This document shows positions 36,201 through 47,556 of a DNA stretch of 64,000 bases, in pieces. A program made the position numbers and the translations under genes. Each line of letters opens with the position of its first letter. The stretch's first letter is position 1. The stretch comes from Fasciolopsis buskii. Its lineage: Eukaryota; Platyhelminthes; Trematoda; Plagiorchiida; Fasciolidae. The notes under the pieces are model-generated. The model was not told the DNA's origin. It saw nothing but the letters and a program-made list of their open reading frames with translations, and ran no database searches. The stretch is from the NCBI GenBank assembly GCA_008360955.1, contig LUCM01005996.1:35771-99770 (forward strand), read 5' to 3'.

Positions 36201-38323
36201 ACCCAATCAGCCAGGCACTCTGGTTAGCGGAATGATTGGACGTGGTCCGGTTTTGTGACAAGAGTGGACGCAAACCGAGGCCGGCACTCTAAATGAAGAC
36301 CAAAAAACAGTGGGAACCTTAGACGAAGGGTGATTGGCTTAAGAACTTAATCATGCATGGATCGATATGCACCATCTGAGTATGACAAATAAACAGGAAC
36401 TGTCGTGCTGAGCGGCCAGAGTCCAAGTGGTCGCTCTCTTCTGATTACTTGGAGTGAGAGTGAACTAGAATAGAGACGAATGACAGAAGGCGGTAGAGTT
36501 AGCGACCTTGACGAGATTCTAAGACAGACATCAGGGGCCATTTCAACTCAAATCTTTTAGTTTGCACAGTTTGATCACATGCGTCTTCCATCCAACCTCT
36601 TTTTGGGTTATTCAGGTGGTGGGTAACTCAAGGTGCAACCCATTAAATGTCTTCCAATAACTGACTTCTTACACAGCGTGGACTGACTGGCTAATTTGCA
36701 TTCGCATGTTCTTAATTTTCACTTTTGTCCATTCATGTTTACACAAAGTCACACACAAGCACACAGACACACACAGAACCTTGTCCGATGAAAAATGGAC
36801 ACGGAAGGCTCAAATCTGATGCTACTCTTACAACCGTGAGAACATCAACGGTCTTCGGGATGTGCAACAGGCCCTCTCATCCGAACGTGAGAGAGTGAGG
36901 CCTTTTGTCTCAACCCCCATACCTTACGTTGATAATAACAGCATAAAGGACGTCAAAGCCTGGTATCACGTGCCGTGCATCGCAAGCCCATTACATGAGA
37001 GTGCTCTACATAGTCGTAATTTTACTTCACGTGCGTTCTAACAAAATAAGAGCAAGTGCAATATTCGGAGGAAATAGACAAGTGGTAGTATTAGTACTCC
37101 ACTAAGATGTATTAAATCCGAAGAGCAAGACCACTTGGAAGTGGGTTCTTACTGTTAGTTCACTAATAGACGCAGCTAAATGTATCTCAACTACTCTGCT
37201 GGATTTCGAATCCACAAATCGAAGCGATGTACTCGCAGTTCACTACCGCGTGTGTTCTACCAGCTGAATTTAGAGGCCATAGCTAAGGGAATTTCGACTA
37301 TGCGCATGGAAAATTTTGGTCAATTTCCTAAATTCCCCAAACACGCGAGATCAATTACAGTAATTTTTTGTAGTTTGAGAGGATAACGCAAGATATCCGT
37401 GCGAATCAGTTGGTGTCCACCAGCTGGAAGCGGATTAGGGAGGCATATCATGGCATAAATTAGGTTTATATGTTCAGTATCTCCATTTCTTTGCCTCAGA
37501 TGGAATCGAGAACCATCTGAATTACAAAACCAAGTTTAGTGGGATGCGTGGATTAGTTCATTTCCTGCTGTGGTTTGTGATTTTTTATCCACCTAACTTT
37601 GACGCATCTGTTGAATCATTATTCGTCTTGCGTCTGAACATTTCTGATATCTGGCCGAGGCGACGGCGAAATGAATGTCTCTGAGTGTGGTTAATTTATA
37701 TTTTGAGCTTTCTCCCATTATATGGGGAGTGAGAGATAATTTGGGTATATGGATGCACAAACATGGCGGCGTACTCGTACTGATTCCTAACCACCATAGT
37801 GCACTCCATATTTCTGGAATTCCCACAACTAGCCAGTGTCAGCTACCACGCAGGGTAGCCGATACTGGTGGAGTGCAAACCATGTAACTCACACTGGATA
37901 GTGAGAAAACCGGAACGCTGAATACCCCAACAGTTTGGCGAAGAAATTCCACAGCTTGGCCACTGTGTTTCTGGATTATGTCCAGTGTGTGAGGAACGAA
38001 ATTTAATCACCCCAAACGAAGTGAATAGTATACATTTCGTGATACCGATACATCATATCATGCTGTTTTATATGACAGACATTAGGAAGTTCATATCAAC
38101 TTACTTTTTAGTCAGAAAAGGGTGAAAATCCAACGCTATCAACTGAAAAGCAAATAAAAGTTAAAAATGAGACTGATGGTGACGATGAAGATGATGATGA
38201 AAACAGTGATAATAGAAAATAATATAGGTACTTCTTTCAGACAGCAGTGATCACTTGGAAGATGAACTGGCTCATCGTCTTTGGAACCATGTCGATAACC
38301 AAACATTTTTCCGAAACTTGTGA
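30174..38323 (+). CDS. Candidate split gene 1 (C2HC-finger-like, acidic C-terminus), function unknown
   Basis: Short open segments with splice signals, listed separately below: 30174-30249, 30883-about 30922, 31175-31210, 31869-31902, 32077-32118, 33381-33502, 35425-about 35510/35555, 36561-36615, 38116-38205 and 38241-38323. Phases agree at every junction from 31175 to 35425 and from 36561 to the stop. The junctions 30922 to 31175 and out of the 35425 exon need weak donors. The joined reading has VCPFINCHKGHMTKYSH then IHLSCNPIAE, resembling a MYT1-type C2HC finger with irregular spacing. It ends in an acidic region (ETDGDDEDDDENN) and ELAHRLWNHVDN. The 5' end is not found. The gene could be wrong in part; no family is firmly recognised. 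Confidence 0.35.
30883..30922 (+). CDS. Candidate exon, gene 1 (3' end uncertain)
   Basis: A strong acceptor (TGTTTTTGCTTTTAG) ends at 30882. The phase-0 frame reads VQPLFKHQSVTYARD, compatible with a previous exon ending at 30249. The end at 30922 (C/GTGATT) is chosen only because it matches the next exon's phase. The frame stays open to about 30995. Confidence 0.25.
31110..31125. repeat. (AAT)n microsatellite
   Basis: About five AAT units within the intron between candidate exons of gene 1. Confidence 0.85.
31175..31210 (+). CDS. Candidate 36-base microexon with CX4C, gene 1
   Basis: It lies between the acceptor AAAATTTCAG and a near-consensus donor G/GTAAGTGAC. The only open phase reads ERVCPFINCHK and carries one base (G) into the next exon. 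The two cysteines would be the first pair of the finger-like motif. Confidence 0.35.
31360..31460. repeat. Dispersed repeat shared with 35695-35785
   Basis: Both places contain a recognisably similar stretch: GGCTCGTTACCAGACCCGGC at about 31382 against CGGTTCGTTACCATGCGCGA at about 35704, each followed by a GAGA-CTCA-GTGG-TC series of matches over about 70 bases. Similarity is modest and only judged by eye. Both copies lie inside introns of candidate gene 1. Confidence 0.4.
31869..31902 (+). CDS. Candidate 34-base microexon with finger histidines, gene 1
   Basis: Acceptor CAAACTTTCTCCAG and donor ACA/GTGAGTACG are both strong. With the carried G it reads GHMTKYSHDHI, close to the G-H-x-x-(G)-K-Y-S-x-H centre of MYT1-type fingers, and leaves CA for the next exon. 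Confidence 0.4.
32077..32118 (+). CDS. Candidate 42-base exon closing the finger, gene 1
   Basis: Acceptor TGACTATCAG (modest) and donor AAT/GTGAGTAAC (strong). The phase from the previous exon gives HLSCNPIAEHHVTE, with the last cysteine of the motif and a PIA stretch similar to the CP(L/I)A end of known fingers. It carries AT onward. Confidence 0.35.
33381..33502 (+). CDS. Candidate exon, gene 1
   Basis: A strong pyrimidine-rich acceptor (TTCTTCGGGATTTCTTCCCAG). The phase agrees with the preceding exon and the frame reads PAWSVASIGITDTLKSN then VASQIHILRVDLQLDSVVK. The donor TAG/GTCGGT at 33503 is moderate and leaves one base (G). No domain is recognised. Confidence 0.35.
35425..35555 (+). 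CDS. Candidate exon, gene 1 (3' end unresolved)
   Basis: It is preceded by one of the longest polypyrimidine acceptors in the window (TCTTCCCTCTCCTGTTTTGTTCCCCAG). Joined with the carried G it reads ANKGVATGVQLPVIKTSMDL then QQDLSRKPSVHNDC and stays open to a TGA at 35556. No consensus donor exists. Candidates with the phase needed by the next exon are TCG/GTCCAC (35510) and ACT/GTGGAT. Confidence 0.35.
35620..35790. repeat. Second copy of the 31360-31460 dispersed repeat
   Basis: Same matches as described for 31360-31460. The sequence AGTGGGATAAGC...TTTCCAATCCCAG upstream resembles tRNA internal promoter boxes weakly. A short SINE-like origin is possible. Confidence 0.35.
36561..36615 (+). 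CDS. Candidate 55-base exon, gene 1
   Basis: Acceptor CAAATCTTTTAG and donor TTCAG/GTGGTG. Phase 0 reads FAQFDHMRLPSNLFLGYS and carries G, exactly what the exon at 38116 needs. A second phase is also open, so the assignment rests on fit to the next exon. Confidence 0.35.
36741..36778. repeat. Imperfect (CA)n tract
   Basis: ACA/CAC units interrupted by AAG and AG; low complexity. Confidence 0.7.
38116..38205 (+). CDS. Candidate penultimate exon of gene 1, acidic
   Basis: Acceptor TTACTTTTTAGTCAG. The frame reads KGENPTLSTEKQIKVKN then ETDGDDEDDDEN, a lysine-rich then strongly acidic, probably disordered segment. The donor ACA/GTGATA begins a 35-base intron. Confidence 0.45.
38206..38240 (+). 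other. 35-base mini-intron of candidate gene 1
   Basis: It begins GTGATAATAG and ends TACTTCTTTCAG. Removal joins AAC-A with AC-AGC in frame (ENNSSDHLED) and avoids the in-frame TAA inside the intron. Introns of about 30-40 bases are known in flatworms. Confidence 0.45.
38241..38323 (+). CDS. Candidate terminal exon of gene 1
   Basis: Phase-compatible with the preceding exon; reads SSDHLEDELAHRLWNHVDNQ then TFFRNL and stop TGA at 38321-38323. The stop is immediately overlapped by AATAAA and followed by GT-rich sequence, as expected at a 3' end. Confidence 0.45.
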
Positions 38324-38328
38324 ATAAA
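38323..38328 (+). terminator. AATAAA polyadenylation signal of candidate gene 1
   Basis: AATAAA shares its first A with the stop codon TGA. A T/GT-rich stretch (about 38338-38365) follows at the distance of a downstream cleavage element. Confidence 0.45.
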
Positions 38329-38339
38329 TATGGTAAGCG

Positions 38340-40039
38340 TCTGATTGTATGTTCGTGTGATTGACGATCGTAGAGTGATCAAAATCTGGAAATTTCGAAG
38401 TCGAATTCCTGGTTTTGATGCCTTTTGTTTTGTCTTACGCTTTTATTTTGTCGACTGTGGTTGACTGGTCAGCATTCAGAGAGTTAGCCCGGAGGGTCAT
38501 GGGTGAAATTCCCTATTTGGCAGGCCTCTGTTTGTCGCAAATCATTTCATAGTAATGTGTAACGTTTCATCTCTACTGAAGAAAGAAAAAGATAAGACAA
38601 GATAAAATTTTGTACACTTATTTCGTATAGGATAAAAATTAATGAGTTAAGTTTTTCAGTTAACTTATTGATGTCAAGAGTGCTCCCAGGCAAGTAAAGA
38701 TTTCTGAAGTCTCTATCAGAAAGCAAGACCAGTCTCGTGATGGGACATATCTCAAACTATTGCAGCGTTTCTTTGTGATGCTACGTGGATAGTGCAACTG
38801 ATAAATCTACTGTTGCGACTGAACGATTTATCTTTCAAGTAAAATTCAGTGGTTATTTATCGGATTTTGAAGTAAACTTTGTCTAGCCAATGACTTTTTT
38901 AAGTTTCTTATAAAAAATGTGAAGTGGTGACGTTTGTCAAAATTATCAACTGATTCATGACACAATTTTGGAAAAGCTATTTGCACTATCTACTTAAAAT
39001 ATAACTGCTACGTCCAAATCGTACCAAATGGCTAAAGGCAGTTTCGGTAGGGTACGAAACTTGTAGCTCGAGTGAGTCTCAGTTAGCAGAGAATTTGACC
39101 TTAAAATAGATAACGAAACTGTTTAGCAATAATCTAGTAGGCAATGAGAGCAGATCTGCAGTACTTAACCTCCACCACTCATCATGCGAATGAATTTACC
39201 AAATCCATCTAGATCAGCCAACTAAATGACGGACGGGTAACGTAAGAAATAGGAATGGATCCCGTTCGAACAGGAAGAAGTGAACTGAAAACGAGTTCCG
39301 CACGCTTTGTCTGATTGGACAGCCATTGGCTTAGAATAGAAGTTGAGATGATTAACCAGCCAGTGCTTGCGGTAAGGGGAGCTTGAACAGCAAATATTGT
39401 CACATGCTGACGTCTGTTTTGAATGACTTCATTGATATCTTTCGGAAATCTTGATTTACTATTCTTTTAATGCGGCAGCGGAAGATTTCAAAGCAGGTTT
39501 TTGATTGTTGCGAGAGCCTGAAATATGAAAAGCAGCTTGATCGGGAATATTTGTAATCAGGGGACGTTAAAATCGACCCGATTGTAAGCGTGCTATGAGA
39601 GAGGTTACCTAAGGTAAACGAAATGCTAGCTCATTGCAAATATTCCCTACTACTCTGCCTTTCGTATTTCGAAATCTTAAATTAGTATGTCACGTGGGGC
39701 ATCGTTTTCTCCATACAATCCGGAATACGTTCGGTTCTGATAAATGTTTTAACTGTTTTCTAACTGCGACTCGACAAGAGTGGCACCCCTTTTTGACGAA
39801 CTTTGCCGGCTTCTTCAGTGAGTTGACCATTCAGTTCAGTTCGAAATTTTTCTGATACAACACTGCTAAGTAGAAACAGACTCTTTTCTGTTCGTAAAAC
39901 CAATAGCATTAAATGAAAGCGTTCTGGCTGTGATTGCCACCTCGCAGCACCGGTGTTAGGATTACTAACAATGGGATCCACAGGCCACTGTATGGTGAGG
40001 TTTATTATTTTATTCCTACTTTTGAAAGTACCTGTAAGA
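38340..40039. other. No recognisable gene
   Basis: Region downstream of the candidate 3' end of gene 1. Near 38487-38520 a weak box-A/box-B-like pair occurs. Nothing else was supported. Confidence 0.35.
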
Positions 40040-40345
40040 GGCAAATCGGAACTAGTCGCAATGGACTGAGATGAAAATTTACTAGGTTTTAAACATTCGT
40101 GTCTTTTTTGTACGGTTGTTTGCACTATGACCTGAGTACAACACAGATTACGGTGAAATACTCTGGCGAATTCCAATGTGCCTAGAAAATGCCTCATCTG
40201 AAGTAGCTACAAGCCCGCAGGATTTAACTGGATCGGTGAAATCAAGTTGTAAATTGACTGCTGATGATAATTTAAAAAGTGAAATTGGATTTATCACGAT
40301 TTTTGTGGTCTCGAGGTTACTCGCCAACCAGTAGATCATGCTCAA
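40040..40345 (-). pseudogene. Possible gypsy reverse transcriptase remnant (weak)
   Basis: On the minus strand one frame reads TTKIVINPISLFKLSSAVNL and, after a frame change, MRHFLGTLEFARVFHRNLC. These recall the (L)VINP.KC.FG...V.FLG and LR.FLG..NFYRRF.P blocks of gypsy reverse transcriptases in the right order and at roughly the right distance. The following 110 open codons (to 39760) have no recognisable RNase H block. Chance resemblance is possible. Confidence 0.3.
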
Positions 40346-43300
40346 AGCTGAGAACTTGGACATTTCCTAGCCTCCAAAAAGCGGAGTTACCGACGATGAC
40401 ATCTCTGTTTACTAAGGCAAGTACAAAAATTCAATGATTTCCGCCTGGCCTAAGGGAGGTTAGCAGAATGGTTATGAAAGTACCGTCATTAGGAAGCAAT
40501 GACATGGCTGTCAACGAGTATTGCAGGACCAGACACGCGGACTACACTTCTGAATGGTGATTTGCTCAGCCTAGGCGTCTCCGAGACTGAACGAAACGGA
40601 TCCCGTGTGCATCAGTGCGCTAATCAACCGGTGAGTTACATATTTTCAGCAGTTTCCTCGGGTTTGTGTACGATAACCTCTGCAAAAGAAATTAAGATTC
40701 AGTATTTAAAATACCTAGAATGATTACTTGAAGACAGACAACAGGCGGGCAGTAATCGTTTTAGAAGTCTGTGTAGAAACAGATGTTCATTTACTGGCCA
40801 AATTACTACATCCAAAGTTATGGTAAAATAAACCTCGGTATCATTATACTCGGTATCGTAGGCAATACATACTAGAACAGGCAATCTGTTTTCGAAGGGA
40901 TCTCTCCTTATTGGATGGGGGGAGTTATTGGAATGCTGGCTGGAATAGCTCCATTAGTCATTAGCGGTAGTGAAATATTTCAGGCAGTAATAAACCAAAA
41001 TGTGACCTCTTTATCTTTACATTAGACTCCAAAGCCGGGCTGCGTGAGGCTCAAGGGGTTATGCTTCGAATAAGTGTAATCCCCCTGTACTCTGTCGTAT
41101 CCTTCCGGTCAGCAGATCGCTGGTGGAATCTGAAACGCCGTAGGTGGTCTCACACATGCCCACACAGACATGCAATCGATGCGAAAGAGGAATACAGTAA
41201 TCTAGTGGCATGGAGCGCTGAAAGAGGCGTCAGCCGGCGAAATAACTAACATCTGTTGGCAATAGTGACCTTCTTTATTTTGATAATGTCACGTCTGTGG
41301 TTCTATACCTTCATCGAATAAGTTTGACAGGTAAGATTCCAGTAACAACAACATGGGTCGAAAACATTAGACGTAACAGCAAGGCACTAATAGAGAAATG
41401 TATAGGCTTTGAAGCCGTTCCTTATACCTGGCTTCCAGCTGAGAGAAAACAGCGATGTAAATGCACTCACAAGCACACCTACACAGATGCTAAAGTAGAC
41501 AGAGTAAGACAAACACACACAGAAGTCGGTTTAAGGCCTGTGTGTTGCAAAACCGCAATTCACTTTAGTTTTCCCGTTCTTTTCCTGTTCGTTATGAGAG
41601 CAACACGTATCGGTAAAATTCCCTTATAAGGGCAGGGCGGAGCGTGGACATGCGGACAGCACCATCGGTGGTTTGCTTGAGGTCAAAAGGATTCTTTGGC
41701 CTGTTCAACACTGCCAACTTGTCAAGTTCCCACGAGACTCTACCGCTATCACCATAGTTTAGGCGTCTACGTCACCAGTATCATCGCCAGCCCTCCCACC
41801 ATCAAATCTGGAGGGGCAGAGGTGGTTGGATGGGAGATCAGACTGCGGGCCATCGACTGCACACTGCCGCGATTTATTCACATTCGGTCACACGGATACA
41901 CGGGAAAATACTGCGGCGTATTAAACGGTAACAGGAGTACAATCGGATACAAGTTACAAAGCAAACGAAAAACAACGAAGAATCAGTAAAAATATGAATT
42001 AAATCGAAAAGCTGTACACAGGTGTATGTTTGTCGCTAAAGGTGATAACTTGTTTTTACAGAGGGAGGTGGACTAATTCAGCAGGTGAATGACCGATTTA
42101 TTTTTGGCTTATTGGTCAAAAGGCAAAAAGTTTGTTTTGGATACAGCGCTCAAAAGTGAGAAATTTCATCCACAGCATTACGTGATATTCAGGTAGGTCA
42201 ATCCGAGTTTCACAGGGAAAATTAAACAAACTTCAAAGTGTGCGTCGCACATGCTGCCAATGGGAATAAACGAAGGAAATTGTGGACTACGCCTCGGCAA
42301 TTCAAGGTTTGTTTTCAAAAGACCCAGGAAAATCACAATAACAGGAAATTGGGAGCAGATATTGTTGTAAAAGTGGCCACTATTTACTGGTCTGAGCTGA
42401 ACTGACGAGAATTACTAACTCGGAAGAAAAGACTTCGCAGCCTGCGAGTAGCAGTGTGGCTATGTAAAAATGATCGAAGATTAGTTTCGACAATAGGGTC
42501 TAAATACTTCAAGTTGTTAATCCTGCCAATCAGCTTGAAGTACTGTAGCGCAATGCTCTTTGGTTTACTGGATTTAGCAATGCATTGTTGGAGTACAATA
42601 AACCAAAGTGCCTCATGATGTTTTGATGACAAAAGTTGGAAAGAACTCATTGTGAATTACATTCAAATGGTTTTATTGAAGAGTACGCTTCAAACTAAGT
42701 CTCAGAGCGATTCCTCGTGGATACCCTTCTACTCCGGATAGTGCGTTCTGCTTGTGTAAGCAAACAATAAACTAAGAAAAGTGAAATGACCGAAAATTCG
42801 AACCTGTGGCGTCAAGGTTCGAATCCTGTATCCGCCGATTAGTTCCGCGGATTGCGAATAACATTATCTTTTCCAAAATTATCGTGTACCTTATAAGGCA
42901 GGTGAACCCGGTGGAACAATACATTGCTCAACAAAAATATCAAGGTTCATTTGTGCATGATAGGAGTTTGGGATCCGCTTCATCGATTGGCAAATGACAG
43001 TCACTCCGGATTGGTTAATCACTGCACACGGGGCCACGTACAGTTCTATTCCTTTAAGAGTTTGATGAGCTCCTTAGCTCTAATTAAGTTCAATTAATGG
43101 AACAAACCATCTGACTTGGGTTACCAATCCCTTGATCCATGGTGGTTCTTCGGAATAGGATTTTGCATTTTGTGTCAATCTACTGTTTAATTTGAATTCA
43201 GATTCTCCATAGTATGTCACTTTAATGTCACACTATATTTTATTATTATTGTCAGCCATACAATGTGTAATTTTGCCGGTACACTCCAGTATAATGCCAA

Positions 43301-44967
43301 AACGGTACAGTTTATAAGAAGCCTAGTATGTCGAGTGCATCCACGGTCAAGCTCAATGTCATTCTGGGTTTTTGTGCCTCATTTTCATTGCAGCAAGGTG
43401 AATTCATCCCGTCCATCATCAGAACTTAGTTGGTGTTCCAAATAAAAGTGATAATTTGATATCCATTCTTGGGGGGTTTAAAGATCAGTATATTTTATAG
43501 CACGTGACCGGAGGGTTGTTAATTTCGGCGTCTAGGTCACGAATACTTATTATTAAGTTGCTATGTTTAATGATCATTGGCCTTCGAAGGAATACAATGA
43601 GTCGGCAGGTCATGGCTTTGTATCCAGTTGTCAACTACAATTCGGGTTATCATCTCCCTTTAGTTTCCCCACAAAACGAATTAGAAAATATCCGCATGGC
43701 ACCTCGCGTATCACTCGAGTGACCAGAATTACGAGCTACGCCAAGGTGGAGTATGTCCACGTCAGATCAAAAATTTTTTTATTCGGAACCGATAGGGCAG
43801 TCAATTAAAATCCTGGAACAACAAACAATTTGCCGTCGTCAAGTGATTTAGTTAGCGCATATTTTAATAAAAAATTGCATTGGAGAAAATATCCGAGGCA
43901 TTGATTTTTTATAGTGTTATGGAATTCGGAGTAAAAGAAATGCATTCCACAGGTGAGAAAACAATTTTCTGTTTTAATTTTTCCAGTGCATGGAAAATAT
44001 AGATCCTCAAACTACTGTATCGTTCGAGCTTTAGATAACACGGTTTAAACTGAAGATTCCTACCGCTGTTGAGTGCATGTGTCTGTGCATCGTTTCCAGA
44101 TAGATTATTATGGTTCTGTCATGTTCAGTTCACCTCTTTATTTTGTCAAACAACTTTCTGGGATCGCCACTAGGCAGACGAATTGAGGTCAAATCCTCAT
44201 ACTTCCAAAACATTACACATCATGTCGAATGCTGACTCTGATGCGCACTTGTGGTCGGTGCTTCAACCCGTGCCATTTTAACATGAATTTCAGTCAGTTT
44301 TGCTGAAATTCAAGAACCTTTCAGATATTGTTTTGAGAAAAATGATCTTTATTAATCAAAATTGCTTTTCCAATGGAGATCAAATTGGGTCTGCATCTCG
44401 GCTAACAGGATTCATTAATCGAAGACGGTTTTCACCCGAGTATCTTGTGTAGCTGTTGGAAGAGCCTCAAATGACACTCCTCCCAGTGGAAGGCCACTAT
44501 TTCGATGGACAGCTGGCCACCACTTGTAAATATTGGGACCGAATTACGTGAGGAGTAGAACGAAAACATTGGCGGATTACATCTACCAAGACGCTGTGTT
44601 ATTAACATTATGTAATTCACAATAAAGCTGGTTAACATGTTTCAAGATTTTGATTTCTGTTTTGAAATTTATTTGAACACAATAACAGGGCATTTTTAAA
44701 AGGTGTCAGCAAGAATTGATTAGCTAGGAAAAATTTCCATCTTAATCCACCAAAGTGACAGTGACGCAACTTAGTCCAGGTCCAACTAAACTTCTCCTGG
44801 CTCCATTGGAGTAAGGTCAAATGCATGTCGAAAGTGGCGAATGTAGTACGGCAGATTCCCATCTGTCAGTCGTCCTTCGATGATGCAGCCTTTCCAGTAA
44901 TGTTCCGAGTATAAGCGAATTACGATGCCTTTGCCTGCTTTTCGTCTGTATTACAAAACAACGCATG
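40346..44967. other. Gene-poor stretch with CA-rich tract near 41460-41521
   Basis: A tRNA-like box A (TTAGCAGAATGG) occurs near 40460 and an isolated good box B (GGTTCGAATCC) near 42824, neither with a partner at the proper spacing. A donor-like CCG/GTGAGT at 40630 closes an open frame from 40499, but no acceptor chain was found. Other frames are unrecognised. Confidence 0.4.
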
Positions 44968-44991
44968 CACACACACACACACACACACACA
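44968..44991. repeat. (CA)n microsatellite
   Basis: About twelve uninterrupted CA units. Confidence 0.9.
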
Positions 44992-47384
44992 TCTGCACAC
45001 CCAGAACAAAATCTCGTCTGATTGATATCAAAAAACATGAGGTTTCGTACGTTTCATTGTAACGGCAACCATAGGTTATTTTGTGATATGTCAAGTAGGC
45101 CGTAGTGATCGGCCAACGAGGGACACGAACGAATCAAGTTGGTCCAACAAAATTGGTTTGTCTGTCGCCTGGACTTTTGAAAACTCTCAAGCGGTTCACA
45201 ACAAATCCCTCGAGCACCTGCAGCATCTGCCGTCATTCGCGGCCATCAGTGCACCGACACATAAGGGGAAATAACTTTCGACCTATTTATTACGTGATCG
45301 TGGGGATTTTCTCCGTTAATTTTAAGCAGACGGTTTGCTTCATATATGTGTGGTTCTACTGCGACTGGGCTGCTTTTTCTTTAGAAAATGGTATTCTTAA
45401 TGTTACTCGGCTGCTTATAGAGTAACATGAGTAACTTATGCTTTACACGATTGACAAACCTGCGCTGGGATCCAAATAAACGTTTCTATTATTTAACAGG
45501 CTTCCATTTAGGTGTTCCAATATTCATCGGTACATTCAGAGCGCTCTGTCGATTATCGATGCTCAGAAGATCTTTCCACTCTTTGCACATTAGAACAGCC
45601 AGAATAATTTCAGGAGATAAAGATTGACGGGGTTAAAATTTAGCTGACGCATGAGTGGAACCTGAAACTGGAACAGTGTTTTGCCTAAGCGTCGTGACAG
45701 CGACATCCGAATTCGAGACAGTGGTCGCTTGATTACGGATGGATGACATAAATGTTCAATCATTCTAGTTCTTGGAGCTCACAGTAATCACAGGCGCTTC
45801 ATTGTGGAGATTATATTTTCAGTAATTTCTATGATCCGTTCTTAGATTGCAGCTCCCGTAATCCCCAAATCCATTTTTCTTAAGCCATATAACTGTCGCT
45901 TTCTAAGACAAAGTTGAAGCTTTAAAAATCCACGACGATGGAATCATCCCGATAAAAATGTCACGGATCGGCAGAGTCTAAATGTTTCGTGAAAACCAAT
46001 TTACTGATTGTTAATCGGAACAGCTAAAATAAGGCGGTGCCACATGAGCACCTATCATTGCCGTATAGGAAAAACACCCTGTTTAGCATTAATTAAGAAA
46101 ACTCGAAGCTCTCTTTTGGGATTCCGCGGCATGGTGTGTTACAGGACAAGTAAATGAAGGTCGATATAGCAGGCGATTGAATAATGCTTGCGAAGTCGAT
46201 AGAGCTTGACCGGTCACGTGCAGCCCGATAAGGGTAGTGTGTTATCATTTACAAGTTGATTCGGACTGATTCGCAGTTACCGGCCTACAGTCGTGCACCA
46301 ACCGACAAACTATCAACGGAGACAATAATTTGTGTTTATTTTAACAACGGTGTTTAGATTCGATGACTGGATCGGTCTATTTTTGAATGTTTTGAAGTTT
46401 GACAGGATTTGGAAAGCCAATTTATTCGATTGCATTAATCGCTTCCTTAAAAAATGCCATGTTCATCATGATTTATCCATCTAACCAGCTGTCAGCGTTA
46501 GCCTGTGTTGAAACCAAAGCTCACAGATTGCATTTTGCATAAAAGGAAGTCTTCAGCCGTGATGCACGAAATGATGCCAACCCTTTTTTCCATTTTCTTG
46601 CAATCCTTACTGAACCGAGCACCTCAGATTGATGGAATCCGGGATGCCGATGAACTGCCAAGCGGGACATACATACAACTCTCAAATATTGCCCGAATAA
46701 AAGTCATTTCCCTAGATAATTTTTCTGAGCTATGCAAACTATCAGGGTGTTGGACAAAATAACGAAACGAACAGTGCGAAGTGCAGCTACCGTTTTCTTT
46801 CCTACCCTTATTCATACCGAAGTATGTCCACTCATAAGGTATTGAGCAAAGTGGACTCTACACATGGTTGTGATTAGAAGTGAAAAAATGTCACCTATTA
46901 AACACAACTGCAGTATGGAGGGAGAAAACGAGAAACCACAAGACGATCCTGAGCAAATGATTTTGCCATCCTGACATGACAACTGAAACCACTGATAACT
47001 GAGCGGCGGTGGGAAGTGGGATGAGGCAAGTCTCAAATCCACGTACGATAACCAGTTAGTCATTACTGACATCACCTATCATGTGAAATGTGTGAAATGC
47101 GACCTGGACCATTTGAAATATGGCTTGCCAAAATCAGTCTTTTAGTCCCCCCATTTCAACTAAATTTTGAAGTGCAGCTGAGTTTTGAAGTCGACAGATC
47201 AGTGAATTAAGAGCACAATTCGAGCCCCGAAACCGCTTGAAATGGAAAAATTTAAAGACACTGGGAATGTTGAAATGTTAATTACAGTGGAATTTCCCAA
47301 TATTTGATTCCTATTCATACCACCTCGCCGGATTCCAGCCTATATGTAATGGAGTAAGCTGTCAGGAAAGCCGGGAGCAAACAC
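44992..47384. other. No recognisable gene
   Basis: Open frames 45105-45425 and 46505-46762 (plus) have no recognisable family or splice context. Confidence 0.4.
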
Positions 47385-47556
47385 TTAAGTAAAGCTAGTG
47401 GAAGATGGGTTTGATAAGCTGGATGAATGATCTCCATCATTGAAAGCCAGAAAATTAGTCAGCACTGATATGCCATGTAGCTTTAAGTAGAGCCATATGA
47501 AATTTAGTGACGGATTGTGTTTTATTTCGACGACACTGTTAAACTGAAATGATCTT
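47385..47556 (-). CDS. Candidate terminal exon, gene 2
   Basis: Acceptor GCAATAACCTTCAG. With the carried AA the phase stays open for 56 codons (SFQFNSVVEIKHNPSLNFIW, then LYLKLHGISVLTNFLAFNDG) to TAA at 47385-47387. No internal consensus donor exists. No polyadenylation signal lies close by, so a further exon is not excluded. Confidence 0.4.

Noticed and set aside
42780..42850. tRNA gene suggested by GGTTCGAATCC
   Set aside because: Good box B, but no box A at 30-60 bases upstream and no cloverleaf.
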